Below are positions 1 to 8,512 of a DNA stretch of 64,000 nucleotides, one piece after another. The DNA lies in the NCBI RefSeq assembly GCF_003970915.1, contig NZ_RXOF01000004.1, positions 1 through 64,000 of the forward strand, given 5' to 3'. The notes beneath the pieces were generated by a model, which did no database searches, was not told the DNA's origin, and saw only the letters and a list, made by a program, of their open reading frames with translations. The position numbers and the translations under genes are program-made. Positions within the stretch are counted from its first letter, which is position 1; each line of letters opens with the position of its first letter. This DNA is from Hymenobacter gummosus. GTDB taxonomy: Bacteria > Bacteroidota > Bacteroidia > Cytophagales > Hymenobacteraceae.

Positions 1-113
1 GCGGCTTGACTGAGCGCTTCCCCAAGAAGATCCACGCCACCACGGCCGCCGGCTTCGCCCTTAAAATCGGCCTCTTCGTCTTTGTACACGCAATCGACCG
101 CTTCGGACTGTAA
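1..113 (+). CDS. C-terminal end of an unidentified protein, probably membrane-associated (partial)
   Basis: An open frame enters from the left edge and ends at TAA 111-113, giving about 36 residues. The tail has a basic stretch (RFPKKIH), then an Ala/Gly-rich and a hydrophobic stretch (LKIGLFVFVHAI), which suits a last membrane helix or an amphipathic end. The codon use resembles the neighbouring genes. The family cannot be recognised from so little sequence. Confidence 0.5.
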   Translation, partial: GLTERFPKKIHATTAAGFALKIGLFVFVHAIDRFGL

Positions 114-221
114 CCCGCAACTTGGGTAAGCTAATTGCCGCCAGTAGCACCAGCAGAGGTTTTGTGTTCATCATACGACAACCCTTTTCAGCCACTTAGG
201 CGCACCATCTTAATACGTGGT

Positions 222-869
222 CTATTGGCTGAAACTGTACGGGTAGCCGATTTCCTGCAAATCGGTTTCCAACTGCACCATATCTTCCGGCTCCAGCTCC
301 TGGTTGAGGCGCTGCACCTGCTCGCGCGTCAGGGTTTCGCCGCGGTACACCCGGGCCACGTCCTCCACCTCGATGAGCTGGCGGCCGGTGTCTTCCACGA
401 AGTACTCGTTGGCCCATTCGGCGTAGGACTCGGGGCGGCCGTCGAGCAGGTAGAGCATTTCCTCCGAGCCGTCGTCGGCGCTGACGTCCAGCTCGCCGGT
501 TTGCCAGCCCGTGGCGGGCGTGTACCACAGGCAGAAGGTGGTGCCGATGGACGATACCGGCTCCCCGAACACAAACTCCTCGAAGGCGGCGGGCAGCCCC
601 TGCGTGGCCCGGGCCTTGTCGGGCTGCTCGTAGGTGTCCACGAAGCCATTGATGCAGCAGCCTTCGGGCCGGAAGAGGATGAGCATTTCGTCGCCCTCGC
701 CGGTGTTGAGCTGGAACACGGCCTCGTCTTCGCCCCAGGCCGGGTCGTAGGAGTGGTAGCGATATTCCCAGTCGGGGGAGTTGACGGCGTCGAGCACGGC
801 CATGGCCTTGCAGAGCTGCTGCAGGGTGGCGGCGTCGGGGAGGGCGGCGGGGTTTTGGGTCGAAATCAT
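222..869 (-). CDS. uncharacterised acidic soluble protein
   Basis: A 215-residue protein with an ATG at 867-869. It has no signal peptide and no membrane segment. It is rich in Asp/Glu and aromatic residues, with motifs such as WGEDEAVFQLNTG near residue 45 and a Glu-rich C-terminal third ending in GYPYSFSQ. The overall look is of a small cytoplasmic SUKH- or immunity-like alpha/beta protein, but no family-defining motif is visible and I do not assign one. It stands alone: the next gene on the same strand ends 70 bases upstream. Confidence 0.7.
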   Translation of the reverse strand: MISTQNPAALPDAATLQQLCKAMAVLDAVNSPDWEYRYHSYDPAWGEDEAVFQLNTGEGDEMLILFRPEGCCINGFVDTYEQPDKARATQGLPAAFEEFVFGEPVSSIGTTFCLWYTPATGWQTGELDVSADDGSEEMLYLLDGRPESYAEWANEYFVEDTGRQLIEVEDVARVYRGETLTREQVQRLNQELEPEDMVQLETDLQEIGYPYSFSQ

Positions 870-939
870 GGGAGTTAAAGCAAGGAATTTAGCCAGTACA
901 CCGCTCGGCGGATGCGGCGGTCCGGCGCCGGGCGGCGGG

Positions 940-1512
940 TTATTTACGGCGGCGCTCGAAGCGCAAAAGCCCGAAGGCCGGCAAGGTAAAAGCAGTAATC
1001 CGATAACCAGCCGGTGTTCTTACGGCCGCCACTACCCGGCTACGGCGGCCATCGTGCACGGGATGCTCCCGGGCCAGCTGCTGCGCCCGCGCAAACTGCC
1101 GCCGCGCCACCAGGGCCACCAGCGAATCCGGGCCAATGTCGTCGTAGTCATCCAGGGCGGGCTCCAGGAACGGCTCGTAGCTGACGACCGGCCGCCCGTG
1201 CTGGTACTGCCGCCGGAAGCACACGGTATCCGTGCGGTTCCAGATTATGCCCCCGTCCGGTGCGTACCCGGCTACTTCCACCGACTGCAGCGTAATGAGG
1301 GTGAGGGTATCCGCCGCGGCCAGGTCACGACCGGTCTTTTGCCGGTGCGCCGCCAGTATTTCCCGGAGCAGGCTTATTTCCCGCTCCCGGTCGGCCTGGC
1401 TGGCCTGGGTGCTTTGGCGCAGGTAGCGCTGATAATCCGCCAGAAAACCTTGCGCCCGCCCCGCTACCACACTACCCAGCAGCAGCCCCCAAATGACTAC
1501 CAGCTTCTGCAT
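940..1512 (-). CDS. uncharacterised exported protein
   Basis: The frame is open further upstream, but the ATG at 1510-1512 begins a clear signal peptide (Lys at residue 3, hydrophobic core VVIWGLLLGSVVAG, cleavage near GRAQ). It also sits 5 bases after the stop of the ChaN-like gene, so I chose it over the upstream start. The mature part, about 170 residues, is charged, with a long helical stretch (residues 25-55) followed by an alpha/beta-looking region. No family was recognised. Adjacency suggests co-transcription with the ChaN-like gene. Confidence 0.65.
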   Translation of the reverse strand: MQKLVVIWGLLLGSVVAGRAQGFLADYQRYLRQSTQASQADREREISLLREILAAHRQKTGRDLAAADTLTLITLQSVEVAGYAPDGGIIWNRTDTVCFRRQYQHGRPVVSYEPFLEPALDDYDDIGPDSLVALVARRQFARAQQLAREHPVHDGRRSRVVAAVRTPAGYRITAFTLPAFGLLRFERRRK

Positions 1513-1517
1513 GAGGC

Positions 1518-2408
1518 CTAGTAGGTCTTGGTCATGTCTTCGGGCACCACCAGCACATAGTCGGCTTTCTGCAGATGCTCCTTGTCCAGCTTCTGCAGCT
1601 GGGCCTGCGCGACGGTGCTGATGGTGCGGATGCGCAGTGCGGGCTCGGCCTGGCGCAGGTACCACACGATACCGTCGTGGTTGTCGGAGTGGTAGGCGCC
1701 GTTGACGTGCAGCAGCAGCTGGCCGGGCTGGCGGCTCTGGCGAATGAAGTGGGCCATGGTGGCGTCCTTCAGGGCCTGGGCCTGGATGATGTTCTGCACC
1801 CCGGCCGCGTGGCTGGCGTCGCCGCCGAACATTTTGCGCATACCCTGGTAGCCCGGCAGCTCGTAGTCGACCTTGATGGGCAGCGGGGCCAGCCAGGCTT
1901 TTTCCTCGGCGGGCAGCGCGTCGAGCACCGTGAGGCTGCCTTTGGCTACCTGCTGGGCGTAGCGGCGCGGCACGTTGGTGCCCACCGCGCGCAGCTTCTG
2001 CTGCCGGGCCAGCTCCAGCAGAGGCTTGTAGTCGGTCGGGTAGTTGGGCCAGGGGCGGCTTTGCTCCTCGAAAGCTTTGGCCTCCAGCTCGCCCACGTTG
2101 TACTGCTGCAGCAGCGGCTGCACGTCGCGCTCAAACATTTCCAGGCCCAGCACCAGCTGCCCGGCCTTGCGCTCGGCCAAGTCCCGGGCCACTTGCAGCT
2201 CCAGCCAGTGCGCAATGGGGTCGTTGTGCTGCTCCCCGAACAAGACCACGTCGGCCGTGGCCAGCTCCTTGGTCATTTTGTCGAACGCTACGGGCTTGCC
2301 CTCGGCCGTGAACAGGCGGTAGGCCGGCCGGTCGTCGGCGGGCGGGTTGGCGGCCCGGGCAGTTATGGGTAGCAGCAGGACGAACAGAGAGGCAAGCAGG
2401 AGGCGCAT
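1518..2408 (-). CDS. ChaN-like (DUF399, Tiki/heme-uptake superfamily) exported protein
   Basis: A 296-residue protein starting at ATG 2406-2408, with a signal peptide (MRLLLASLFVLLLPITARA). The ChaN-family signatures are clear: VVLFGEQHNDPIAHWLE near residue 50, LVLGLEMFERD near residue 85, a middle region rich in P and Y (RPWPNYPTDYKPL), and LLHVNGAYHSDNHDG near residue 240. ChaN relatives are haem-binding or metallo-hydrolase-like envelope proteins, and the conserved Glu/His sites are present. A near-consensus -7 box (TACCTTTA, minus strand) lies 5 bases upstream of the ATG and suggests a very short leader. The exact substrate cannot be inferred. Confidence 0.85.
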   Translation of the reverse strand: MRLLLASLFVLLLPITARAANPPADDRPAYRLFTAEGKPVAFDKMTKELATADVVLFGEQHNDPIAHWLELQVARDLAERKAGQLVLGLEMFERDVQPLLQQYNVGELEAKAFEEQSRPWPNYPTDYKPLLELARQQKLRAVGTNVPRRYAQQVAKGSLTVLDALPAEEKAWLAPLPIKVDYELPGYQGMRKMFGGDASHAAGVQNIIQAQALKDATMAHFIRQSRQPGQLLLHVNGAYHSDNHDGIVWYLRQAEPALRIRTISTVAQAQLQKLDKEHLQKADYVLVVPEDMTKTY

Positions 2409-2413
2409 GGCAG

Positions 2414-2421
2414 TAAAGGTA
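2414..2421 (-). promoter_or_regulatory. -7 promoter motif TACCTTTA for the ChaN-like gene
   Basis: This matches the Bacteroidota TAnnTTTG consensus except for the last base. It lies 5 bases before the ATG at 2408, which would give an almost leaderless mRNA. No good -33 element was seen; upstream of it lies the left arm of the inverted repeat at 2430. Confidence 0.4.
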
Positions 2422-2429
2422 AAACGGTT

Positions 2430-2648
2430 CACCGGCAGTCATTGCGAGGAGGAACGACGAAGCAAGCCTTCCTCTCGCGGCACGACGCCACGAATAGCCC
2501 CCACCGAAAAACAGCCCCGCCCGCAACTGCAGCTGCGGGCGGGGCTGTTTTCATTCTGATAGATTGGCGGACAGTAGGTACTTCGTCGGCGGTGCTACTA
2601 TACTAGAGGAAAGCTTGCTTCGGCTACGCCTCGCAATGACTGCCGGTG
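2430..2648. repeat. composite intergenic inverted repeat, class 1
   Basis: The left arm (2430-2473) and right arm (2604-2648) are inverted copies. Both read CACCGGCAGTCATTGCGAGG in the same orientation, then a variable part, then GAAGCAAGC and TTCCTCT. The centre holds the terminator hairpin at 2511-2548. The left arm starts 22 bases upstream of the ChaN-like start codon, and the right arm ends 18 bases from the ABC permease stop codon. Confidence 0.8.
2511..2548 (-). terminator. strong hairpin terminator after the ABC permease gene
   Basis: A long GC-rich perfect stem (ACAGCCCCGCCCGCA paired with its complement). Read on the minus strand it is followed by a T tract (complement of the A run at 2507-2511). 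T residues also follow it on the plus strand, so it may work in both directions. Confidence 0.75.
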
Positions 2649-2665
2649 CTACCGCTGGCCGGCGA

Positions 2666-4000
2666 CTACCCCTTGTAGAACAGCCACTTCGACAGCTCGC
2701 CGTAGGTGACTTTCTTGCCGTACATCAGGATACCCACGCGGTAGATGCGGCCAGCCAGCCAGATGGCGCCCACGAAGCCCGCAATCAGCAGGGCCATCGA
2801 CAGGCCCAGTTGCCACATGGGCACGCCGCCGAAGGGCAGGCGCATCATCATGGCAATGGGCGAGGTCAGGGGGAAAATCGACATCCAGAAGGCCACTTGC
2901 CCGTTGGGGTTGGTCGTCAGGATGGCCTGCGACACCACGAAGGTCAGCACCAAGGGCATGGTGACGGGCATCATAAACTGCTGGGTATCCGTCTCGCTGT
3001 CGACGGCCGAGCCGATGGCCCCGAACAGGGCGCCGTAGAACAGGTAGCCGCCCAGGAAGTAGAACAGGAAGCAGCCCACCAGCAGCGGCACGTTGAGGTC
3101 GGCGTTGTCGAGGGCCTGGGTAAACTGGGCCATCATGTTTTCTTTCTTGGCCGACTTGTCCTGCGGGGTGTCCACGCGGGCTACGGCGGTGGTGCGGGCC
3201 ATGCGGTCCTCGGCAATCTTCTCGGGGCTCATGGAGCCAGCCATAACCGAGCTGATGCCCATCGAGAGGACGACCCACAGCGCCAGCTGCGTGAAGCCCA
3301 CGCCGGCAATGCCGAGCACCTTGCCCATCATCAGCTGGAAGGGCTTCACGGAGGAAATAACCACTTCCACAATGCGGTTGGTCTTTTCTTCCATCACCCC
3401 GCGCATAATCTGCACGCCGTAGATGAAGATGAAGATGTAAATCAGGAAGCCGGCGGCATAGGCTACGCCGGTGCTGATGCCCGTGCTGGAGCTTCGTTCG
3501 CCCTCGTCGCTCAGGCTCACCGTCTGCAGGTCCACGTCGGCCTTCAGGTTGTCGAGCACGGTGCGGTCGATGCCAGCCTTTTGCAGGCGCTGGTTTTCCA
3601 CCGCGTTGTTCACGGCCCGGTTGATGTCGCGTTCCAGGGCCATGCCCAGGCCCTTGCGCGAGAATACCTGGAAGCCGTTGGGGTTGCTGATGTCGAGCTT
3701 CGGAATGTAGAGCAGCGCGTCGTACTTGGCCTTGTTGAACTCGGCCTTGGCCGTGACCAGATCCGACGAGACGCGGGTGAAGCTGATGTCGTCCTTGGCC
3801 TCGGGCAGCTTGCCGGCGAAGAGGCCGCCGGCGTCGGCCACGGCCACCACCTTGCCGCTATCCGACATTTTGGCAATGAGCACGGGTACCGCAAACAGGG
3901 CCACCGTCAGCAGCGGCCCGATGAGGGACATGATGATAAAGCTCTTCTTGCGCACGCGGGTGAGGTATTCGCGCTGCGCGATAAGCCAGATTTTAGACAT
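2666..4000 (-). CDS. ABC-2 type transporter permease, NatB-like
   Basis: A 444-residue inner-membrane protein. It starts MSKIWLIAQREYLTRVRKKSF, the usual cytoplasmic N-terminus of NatB/YhaP-type permeases. One membrane helix (about 20-43) is followed by an extracytoplasmic domain of some 130 residues, then five or six further helices from about residue 178 to the C-terminus. The coupling segment GVMEEKTNRIVEVVISS is typical of ABC-2 permeases that export Na+, drugs or other unidentified substrates. Its ATPase is encoded just upstream on the same strand (4224-5174), separated by the inverted repeat at 4035-4215. Substrate unknown; the Na+-export assignment of NatB is by family only. Confidence 0.88.
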   Translation of the reverse strand: MSKIWLIAQREYLTRVRKKSFIIMSLIGPLLTVALFAVPVLIAKMSDSGKVVAVADAGGLFAGKLPEAKDDISFTRVSSDLVTAKAEFNKAKYDALLYIPKLDISNPNGFQVFSRKGLGMALERDINRAVNNAVENQRLQKAGIDRTVLDNLKADVDLQTVSLSDEGERSSSTGISTGVAYAAGFLIYIFIFIYGVQIMRGVMEEKTNRIVEVVISSVKPFQLMMGKVLGIAGVGFTQLALWVVLSMGISSVMAGSMSPEKIAEDRMARTTAVARVDTPQDKSAKKENMMAQFTQALDNADLNVPLLVGCFLFYFLGGYLFYGALFGAIGSAVDSETDTQQFMMPVTMPLVLTFVVSQAILTTNPNGQVAFWMSIFPLTSPIAMMMRLPFGGVPMWQLGLSMALLIAGFVGAIWLAGRIYRVGILMYGKKVTYGELSKWLFYKG

Positions 4001-4034
4001 GGAAAGAGGAAATTTCGGGAGAAAGGATCAGGAG

Positions 4035-4215
4035 CTGGCGCCGGTTTAGCCGTCGAAGACGGCGTAACCGGTGCCTACCATAAAGCAGGTTTTCAACCTG
4101 CGTGGACCGTTGCTGACTGCCGCGGTTGATTTTGTGCGGGCGCCGGACGCAGGCTGGAAGCCTGCTTTATTTCGGGCACCGGTTATGCCGTCTTCGACGG
4201 CTAAACCGGCGCCAG
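4035..4215. repeat. composite intergenic inverted repeat, class 2, inside the ABC transporter operon
   Basis: Two arms of about 69 bases (4035-4103 and 4147-4215) are near-perfect inverted copies. Each arm contains two small hairpins, GCCGTCgaaGACGGC and a GCAGG.../...CCTGC stem. About 43 bases separate the arms. It lies between the ATPase stop codon (4224) and the permease start (4000), so it would be transcribed in the operon mRNA and could fold into one large stem. Confidence 0.85.
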
Positions 4216-4223
4216 CCTTGGGC

Positions 4224-5174
4224 TTACACCAGCACCGAGTCGGTGTCGGGCACGTAGTCGGGCTGGGTTTCGCGCACCCGGCGGATAAAGATTTCGTTGA
4301 TGCTCGGCACCCGCTCCCGGAAGGCGTGGATTTCCACGTTGCCCGGCCCGATGAGGTAGCGCAGCAAGTCGTTGGGCGTGCCGTGCACGATGCGGATCCG
4401 GTCGTAGAAGTGGCCGTTTTCGCGCTCCTTGTGCTCGATGACCTCGAAGTCGGGGTGCATCACCATCAGCTGGCCGCGGCCTTCCACCTCGTAGGTCTGG
4501 GTGCGGTAGGCGTCGCGCACCTGGCGTACGGGGCCGTCGAGCACCTTTTTCGAGCGGTTGATCAGGGCAATGTAGTCGCACATTTCCTCCACCGACTCCA
4601 TGCGGTGGGTGGAGAAGATGATGCTGGCGCCCCGCTCGCGCATGGCCAGGATTTCGTCCTTGAGCAGGTTGGCGTTGATGGGGTCGAAGCCGGAAAAGGG
4701 CTCATCGAGGATGACCAGGGAAGGGTCGTGCACCACGGTGGCAATAAACTGCACCTTCTGCTGCATACCCTTCGAGAGGTCTTCGATGTTCTTGTCGGCC
4801 CAGCTCTTGATGTCGAAGCGCTCCAGCCAGCCCTTGATTTTCTGCTGGGCCTCGCTCTTGCCGATGCCCTTGAGCTGGGCTAGGTACATGAGCTGCTCGC
4901 CCACCTTCATCTTTTTGTAGAGGCCGCGCTCCTCGGGCAGGTAGCCGATCTGGCCGATGTGCGAGGGGTTGAGCTTCTCGCCGCGGAAGCGGATTTCGCC
5001 CGCGTCGGCGCCGGTAATCTGGGTGATGATGCGAATCAGGGAGGTTTTGCCCGCGCCGTTGGGGCCGAGCAGGCCGAAGATGGCGCCTTCGGGTACCTCC
5101 AGGCTCACCCCGTCGAGGGCGGTGTGGTTGGCGTACTGCTTGCGTACGTCAAGGGCCTGTAATATTGGTTTCAT
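4224..5174 (-). CDS. ABC transporter ATP-binding protein, NatA-like
   Basis: A 316-residue ATPase that powers the NatB-like permease downstream. The frame is open for 20 more codons upstream, but the ATG at 5172-5174 gives the usual N-terminus (MKPILQALDVRKQY). Walker A GPNGAGKT is at residues 37-44, the signature LSKGMQQKV near 135, Walker B/D-loop LVILDEPFSGFDP near 155, and the switch His in STHR near 188. About 90 residues after the nucleotide-binding fold correspond to the C-terminal extension (DUF4162-like) common in this subfamily. Substrate is not deducible. Confidence 0.92.
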   Translation of the reverse strand: MKPILQALDVRKQYANHTALDGVSLEVPEGAIFGLLGPNGAGKTSLIRIITQITGADAGEIRFRGEKLNPSHIGQIGYLPEERGLYKKMKVGEQLMYLAQLKGIGKSEAQQKIKGWLERFDIKSWADKNIEDLSKGMQQKVQFIATVVHDPSLVILDEPFSGFDPINANLLKDEILAMRERGASIIFSTHRMESVEEMCDYIALINRSKKVLDGPVRQVRDAYRTQTYEVEGRGQLMVMHPDFEVIEHKERENGHFYDRIRIVHGTPNDLLRYLIGPGNVEIHAFRERVPSINEIFIRRVRETQPDYVPDTDSVLV

Positions 5175-5313
5175 AGCCGTTGAGAAGCTGATTGTGACTA
5201 CCAAGGTAGAGAGTTCGGGCGCACGGCAGTGCATGCGCCGCGGCGAAACTTGGGTTAACGGTGGTTAAAAGCGGCCGAGCCGGCAAAAAGGCGGCCCGAA
5301 CGGCGGGTTGGGG

Positions 5314-5940
5314 CTAGTCGGCCGTCCGCAAGTCGCGCAGGTAGCCGTCGAGCCGGTCGATGTGGCGGCCGTACAGGCGCTGCAGGTACCAATGGGTAAA
5401 GCGGTGCAGCAGCCCGTAGGTGAACCAGCCGATGAGCAGGTAGGCCACCACGAGCACGCCCAGCATCAGGGCCAGCTTCGGGCCGTGCTCGGTGCGCGCA
5501 AACTTCAGCCCCTGCATCACCAGGCCGATGCCGAACGAGCCGAACAACGAGAGCATGGTGGCGCGGTAGTAGAGCTGCACGAGGCGCCGCAGGCTTCCGA
5601 TCTGCTGCTCCAGCTGCTGGCGCAGGCCGCCGGCCGTGGGCTGCAGCTGGTCGAGCACCCGGAATTTCTGGTAGAGGTAGTACAGGGCGCCCAGGCAGAT
5701 CAGCACCAGCCACCCGGCCATGATGCGCGGGTACGCATCGGGCGCCAGCAGGATAACGGCGGCGGCAATGGGCAGGCAGAGCAGGGCAATGGCCGCCTCA
5801 AACCGGGCATTGCGGCGGATAAGCCCCAGCGGGCTGCTGTCGGGTTGGCTAAGGATGGCTTGCATGGCTTCGGGGGTTAAGGGCGGGGTTGATTCAGGGG
5901 CTTGGTGACGCCATTGCCGGCGCAGCTCGTCGAGGTCCAT
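5314..5940 (-). CDS. membrane protein paired with an ECF sigma factor (possible anti-sigma factor)
   Basis: A 208-residue protein with a cytoplasmic N-terminal 45 residues (MDLDELRRQWRHQ...), two adjacent membrane helices at about 50-90, a cytoplasmic coiled region, and two more helices at about 125-180, ending in a basic tail. Its start codon lies 2 bases beyond the sigma factor stop codon, so the two are almost certainly co-translated. By position it could bind and hold the sigma factor, but I see no zinc-finger (HxxxCxxC) or FecR-like domain, so the anti-sigma role is inference only. Confidence 0.8.
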   Translation of the reverse strand: MDLDELRRQWRHQAPESTPPLTPEAMQAILSQPDSSPLGLIRRNARFEAAIALLCLPIAAAVILLAPDAYPRIMAGWLVLICLGALYYLYQKFRVLDQLQPTAGGLRQQLEQQIGSLRRLVQLYYRATMLSLFGSFGIGLVMQGLKFARTEHGPKLALMLGVLVVAYLLIGWFTYGLLHRFTHWYLQRLYGRHIDRLDGYLRDLRTAD

Positions 5941-5942
5941 GG

Positions 5943-6449
5943 CTAAAGGCGGCTAAACAGGGTGCGAAGCTTGTCCTGCACGCGGTGCATTTTCACGCGC
6001 ACGTTGTTTTGGGTGATGCCCAGGATATCGGCCATTTCCTCGTAGCTGCGGTCTTCGAGGTAGAGCAGCACGAAAGCCTTTTCCACGCTGCTGAGCTGCT
6101 CGATGGCCCGGTACAGCAGGGCTAAGTCGTCGGCGTCGGGCCCGTCGGGCGCGGGGGCGGCAAAGGGCGCGTCGGGCGGCAGCGGCCCCGGCGGCGGGCG
6201 GCGGCTGCGCCGCCGCAAATCCGACACGGCCACGTTCAGCGCCACCCGATACAGCCAGGTGCTGACCTTGGCCGCGCCCGGCCGGTACTGCGGCCAGGCC
6301 CGCCACAGCTGCAGCACGATTTCCTGGTAGAGGTCCTGCCGGTCGTCGGCATCGGTGCAGTACACGCGGGCTACGCGCAGCAGCAGGGGCTGGTACTCGC
6401 CGATGAGGGCGGTAAAATCGGCGGCGACGGGCGGGGCGGCGGGACTCAT
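5943..6449 (-). CDS. ECF-type RNA polymerase sigma factor
   Basis: About 168 residues from ATG 6447-6449; a TTG at 6468-6470 would add seven. Sigma region 2 is recognisable (DADDRQDLYQEIVLQLWRAW and the following VSTWLYRVALNVAVSDLRR), followed by a Pro/Ala-rich linker. Region 4 has LSSVEKAFVLLYLEDRSYEEMADILGI and the helix-turn-helix NNVRVKMHRVQDKLR. It directs RNA polymerase to a small regulon, often an envelope-stress or starvation one. The next gene encodes its probable membrane partner. A short intergenic region separates it from the divergent gene at 6594. Confidence 0.9.
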   Translation of the reverse strand: MSPAAPPVAADFTALIGEYQPLLLRVARVYCTDADDRQDLYQEIVLQLWRAWPQYRPGAAKVSTWLYRVALNVAVSDLRRRSRRPPPGPLPPDAPFAAPAPDGPDADDLALLYRAIEQLSSVEKAFVLLYLEDRSYEEMADILGITQNNVRVKMHRVQDKLRTLFSRL

Positions 6450-6593
6450 GCGGGGGCTAGGTTCGGGCAATTAATCGTCGGAACCGCCGCCGCATTACAG
6501 CCCTCGAAAAATATTTCAGGCCGCCGCCAGTCAGCCCCGGTTCAGGCACTCCGGCAGCAGCGCTTACCTTGGGAGCAATCAATAGCGCTGCTT

Positions 6594-7097
6594 ATGTCCC
6601 TGCCCTCATTTCTGCGCCGCCACCGCTACTACCTGCTGGCCTCGGTCGCCCTGGCCGCCCTGGCTTTCCAGACCGCGCCGCTCAAGTACCAGACCTACCA
6701 TAACGCCCGCTTCGGCTACAGCATCCCCTACCCCGCGGCCCTGGTCAAGCCCTTTCCCGAAAGCCGGAATGGCGACGGGCGCCGTTTCGTTTCGGCCGAT
6801 GCCGCTACCACGCTCACCGCCTACGCCCACTACAATGCCCTCGACTACACCGTGGCGCAGCAGCTGCAGATGAGCCGGAAGAGCTGGCAGCGGCGTGGAG
6901 CCACCATCACGCTGGCCCAAACGCTGCCAGGCAGTTACGTGCTGTCCGGCACGTACGAATCGGCCATTTTCTACGAGAAGGGAGCCCTGCAAAACGGCAC
7001 GTTCAGCACCTTCATCTGGCAGTACCCGGCCGCCCAGAAGCAGCGCATGGACGCGGTGGTGACGTACACCGCCCGCGCGTTTCGGCCGGGGCAGTAA
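6594..7097 (+). CDS. uncharacterised exported or membrane-anchored protein
   Basis: A 167-residue protein with a basic N-terminus (FLRRHRYY) and a hydrophobic segment (LLASVALAALAFQ) that is either a signal peptide or an anchor. The mature part contains FGYSIPYPAALVKPFPE and later a YVLSGTYESAIFYEKG stretch. Such short beta-rich domains with an 'F.Y.I.YP' entry are common in secreted Bacteroidota proteins, but no function is established. The sequence TACCTTGG at 6565-6572 is a weak candidate -7 box. Confidence 0.75.
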   Translation: MSLPSFLRRHRYYLLASVALAALAFQTAPLKYQTYHNARFGYSIPYPAALVKPFPESRNGDGRRFVSADAATTLTAYAHYNALDYTVAQQLQMSRKSWQRRGATITLAQTLPGSYVLSGTYESAIFYEKGALQNGTFSTFIWQYPAAQKQRMDAVVTYTARAFRPGQ

Positions 7098-7160
7098 AAT
7101 CAGGCGGCATCCTTTCTCCCGTTTCCAGCCGGCCAGAATAATATCAGCTGCGAAAAAAAA

Positions 7161-7191
7161 GTGGTGCCACGGCTTTGAGCCGTGGCACCAC
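7161..7191 (-). terminator. hairpin terminator after dnaJ
   Basis: A perfect 14-bp stem (GTGGTGCCACGGCT / AGCCGTGGCACCAC, loop ttg). On the minus strand it is followed by eight T residues (the A run at 7153-7160), giving a textbook intrinsic terminator. The same stem sequence occurs in the repeat at 44624-44857. Confidence 0.8.
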
Positions 7192-7265
7192 CCGTTCAAT
7201 CGTCTACAAAATCCGTGAACCGAAGGAAGGCGAAGCCAAATCCGGAAAGTCCGCAGGAATCCGTG
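7192..7265. repeat. half copy of the class-3 composite repeat
   Basis: The hairpin is followed by CGTTCAATCGTCTACAAAATC and then degenerate copies of 'AAATCCGN' ending in AATCCGTGATT at the dnaJ stop codon. This matches one arm of the full element at 44624-44857, including its outer end at a stop codon. The opposite arm is missing here. Confidence 0.7.
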
Positions 7266-7266
7266 A

Positions 7267-8415
7267 TTATTGGAAGTACTCCTTTACTTTCTCGAAGAAG
7301 CCCTTCTCGTTTTTGCCGGGGCTGGGCGTGAAGTTGGGTGAGCTGCGCAGCTTCTCCAGCGCGGCCCGCTCGTCGGCCGTCACGTTCTTCGGCGTCCACA
7401 CGTTGATGTGGATGAGCTGGTCGCCCTTGCCGTAGCCGTTCAGGTCGGGAATGCCTTTGCCGCGCAGGCGCAGAATCTTGCCGGCCTGGGTGCCCGGGTC
7501 GATTTTCACCTTCACCTTGCCCTCGATGGTGGGCACTTCCAGCGAGGCGCCCAGGGCGGCATCGACGATAGAAATATATTGGTCGAGCACCACGTTGTTG
7601 CCGTCGCGCTTGAGCAACTCGTGCGGCTCCTCCTCAATCTGGATGAGCAGGTCGCCGGGTACGCCGCCGCGCTCGGGGTAGTTGCCCTTGCCCGACATGG
7701 AGAGCTGCATGCCCTCGGCCACGCCGGCCGGGATGTTGATCGGGATGATTTCCTCGGCCAGCTGCCGGCCTTCGCCGTGGCACACGTCGCACTTGCTGGT
7801 TACCACTTTGCCTTCGCCGTGGCAGGTGGGGCAGGTGGAGGAGCTGACCATCTGGCCGAGCATGGTCTGCACCACGCGCTTCACCTGGCCCTGGCCGTGG
7901 CAGGTAGCGCAGTCCTTCTGCTCGGTGCCGTTCTTGGCGCCGGTGCCCGAGCAGGTGTTGCAGGCGGTGTAGCGCTTCACCTTGATTTTCTTCTCGACGC
8001 CGTTGGCCACTTCCTCCAGGTCGAGCTTGAGCTTGATGCGCAGGTTGGAGCCCTTGCGCACGCGCCGGCCCTGGCTGCGGGCTCCGCCGCCGAAGAAGCT
8101 CTCGAAGCCCCCGCCCCCGCCGAAGATGTCGCCGAACTGCGAGAAGATGTCCTCCATGCTCGGGCCGTGCCCGCCGCCGGCGGCCCCGCCCACGCCCTGG
8201 TGGCCAAACCGGTCGTAGCGGGCGCGCTTGTTGTCGTCCGACAGCACTTCGTAGGCCTCGGCGGCTTCCTTGAACTTGTCCTCGGCCGTGGGGTCGTCGG
8301 GGTTCTTGTCGGGGTGGTACTTGATGGCCACCTTGCGGTAAGCCTTCTTAATCTCGTCCCCCGACGCGTTTTTGGCGACGCCCAGGATTTCGTAATAATC
8401 TCGCTTGGTCGACAT
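7267..8415 (-). CDS. dnaJ: molecular chaperone DnaJ (Hsp40)
   Basis: A 382-residue type I DnaJ. The J domain with HPD ([10 protein letters not shown]) is at residues 5-70 and a Gly/Phe region at about 75-125. The zinc-binding domain has four CxxCxGxG modules ([32 protein letters not shown]) at about 145-215, followed by the C-terminal substrate-binding domains. It stimulates the DnaK ATPase and delivers unfolded proteins. It lies 97 bases downstream of grpE on the same strand, a classical chaperone pair; dnaK is not in the window. The terminator hairpin at 7161-7191 closes the unit. Confidence 0.97.
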   Translation of the reverse strand: MSTKRDYYEILGVAKNASGDEIKKAYRKVAIKYHPDKNPDDPTAEDKFKEAAEAYEVLSDDNKRARYDRFGHQGVGGAAGGGHGPSMEDIFSQFGDIFGGGGGFESFFGGGARSQGRRVRKGSNLRIKLKLDLEEVANGVEKKIKVKRYTACNTCSGTGAKNGTEQKDCATCHGQGQVKRVVQTMLGQMVSSSTCPTCHGEGKVVTSKCDVCHGEGRQLAEEIIPINIPAGVAEGMQLSMSGKGNYPERGGVPGDLLIQIEEEPHELLKRDGNNVVLDQYISIVDAALGASLEVPTIEGKVKVKIDPGTQAGKILRLRGKGIPDLNGYGKGDQLIHINVWTPKNVTADERAALEKLRSSPNFTPSPGKNEKGFFEKVKEYFQ

Positions 8416-8427
8416 GGTTTTGTCGGT

Positions 8428-8510
8428 ATTGGGTAGTCAGTATTAAGTATTAAGACCTCTCGCCTCGCGCTTCCGTCCGACTACCTAATACCAGCTACTG
8501 ACTACTAAAA
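8428..8510. repeat. degenerate period-7 tandem repeat as an inverted pair, between grpE and dnaJ
   Basis: The left part reads TAGTCAG TATTAAG TATTAAG. The right part, on the opposite strand, reads TTAGTAG TCAGTAG CTGGTAT TAGGTAG. Both keep a 7-base period with a changed word, and the two arms are roughly inverted to each other. Confidence 0.55.
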
Positions 8511-8512
8511 AA

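Noticed and set aside
1-174. A short minus-strand frame starting MNTKPLLVLLAAIS near base 171
   Set aside because: It resembles a signal peptide, but the frame stops after some 37 codons and overlaps the plus-strand tail of the left-edge gene. It may be a remnant, but it cannot be supported.
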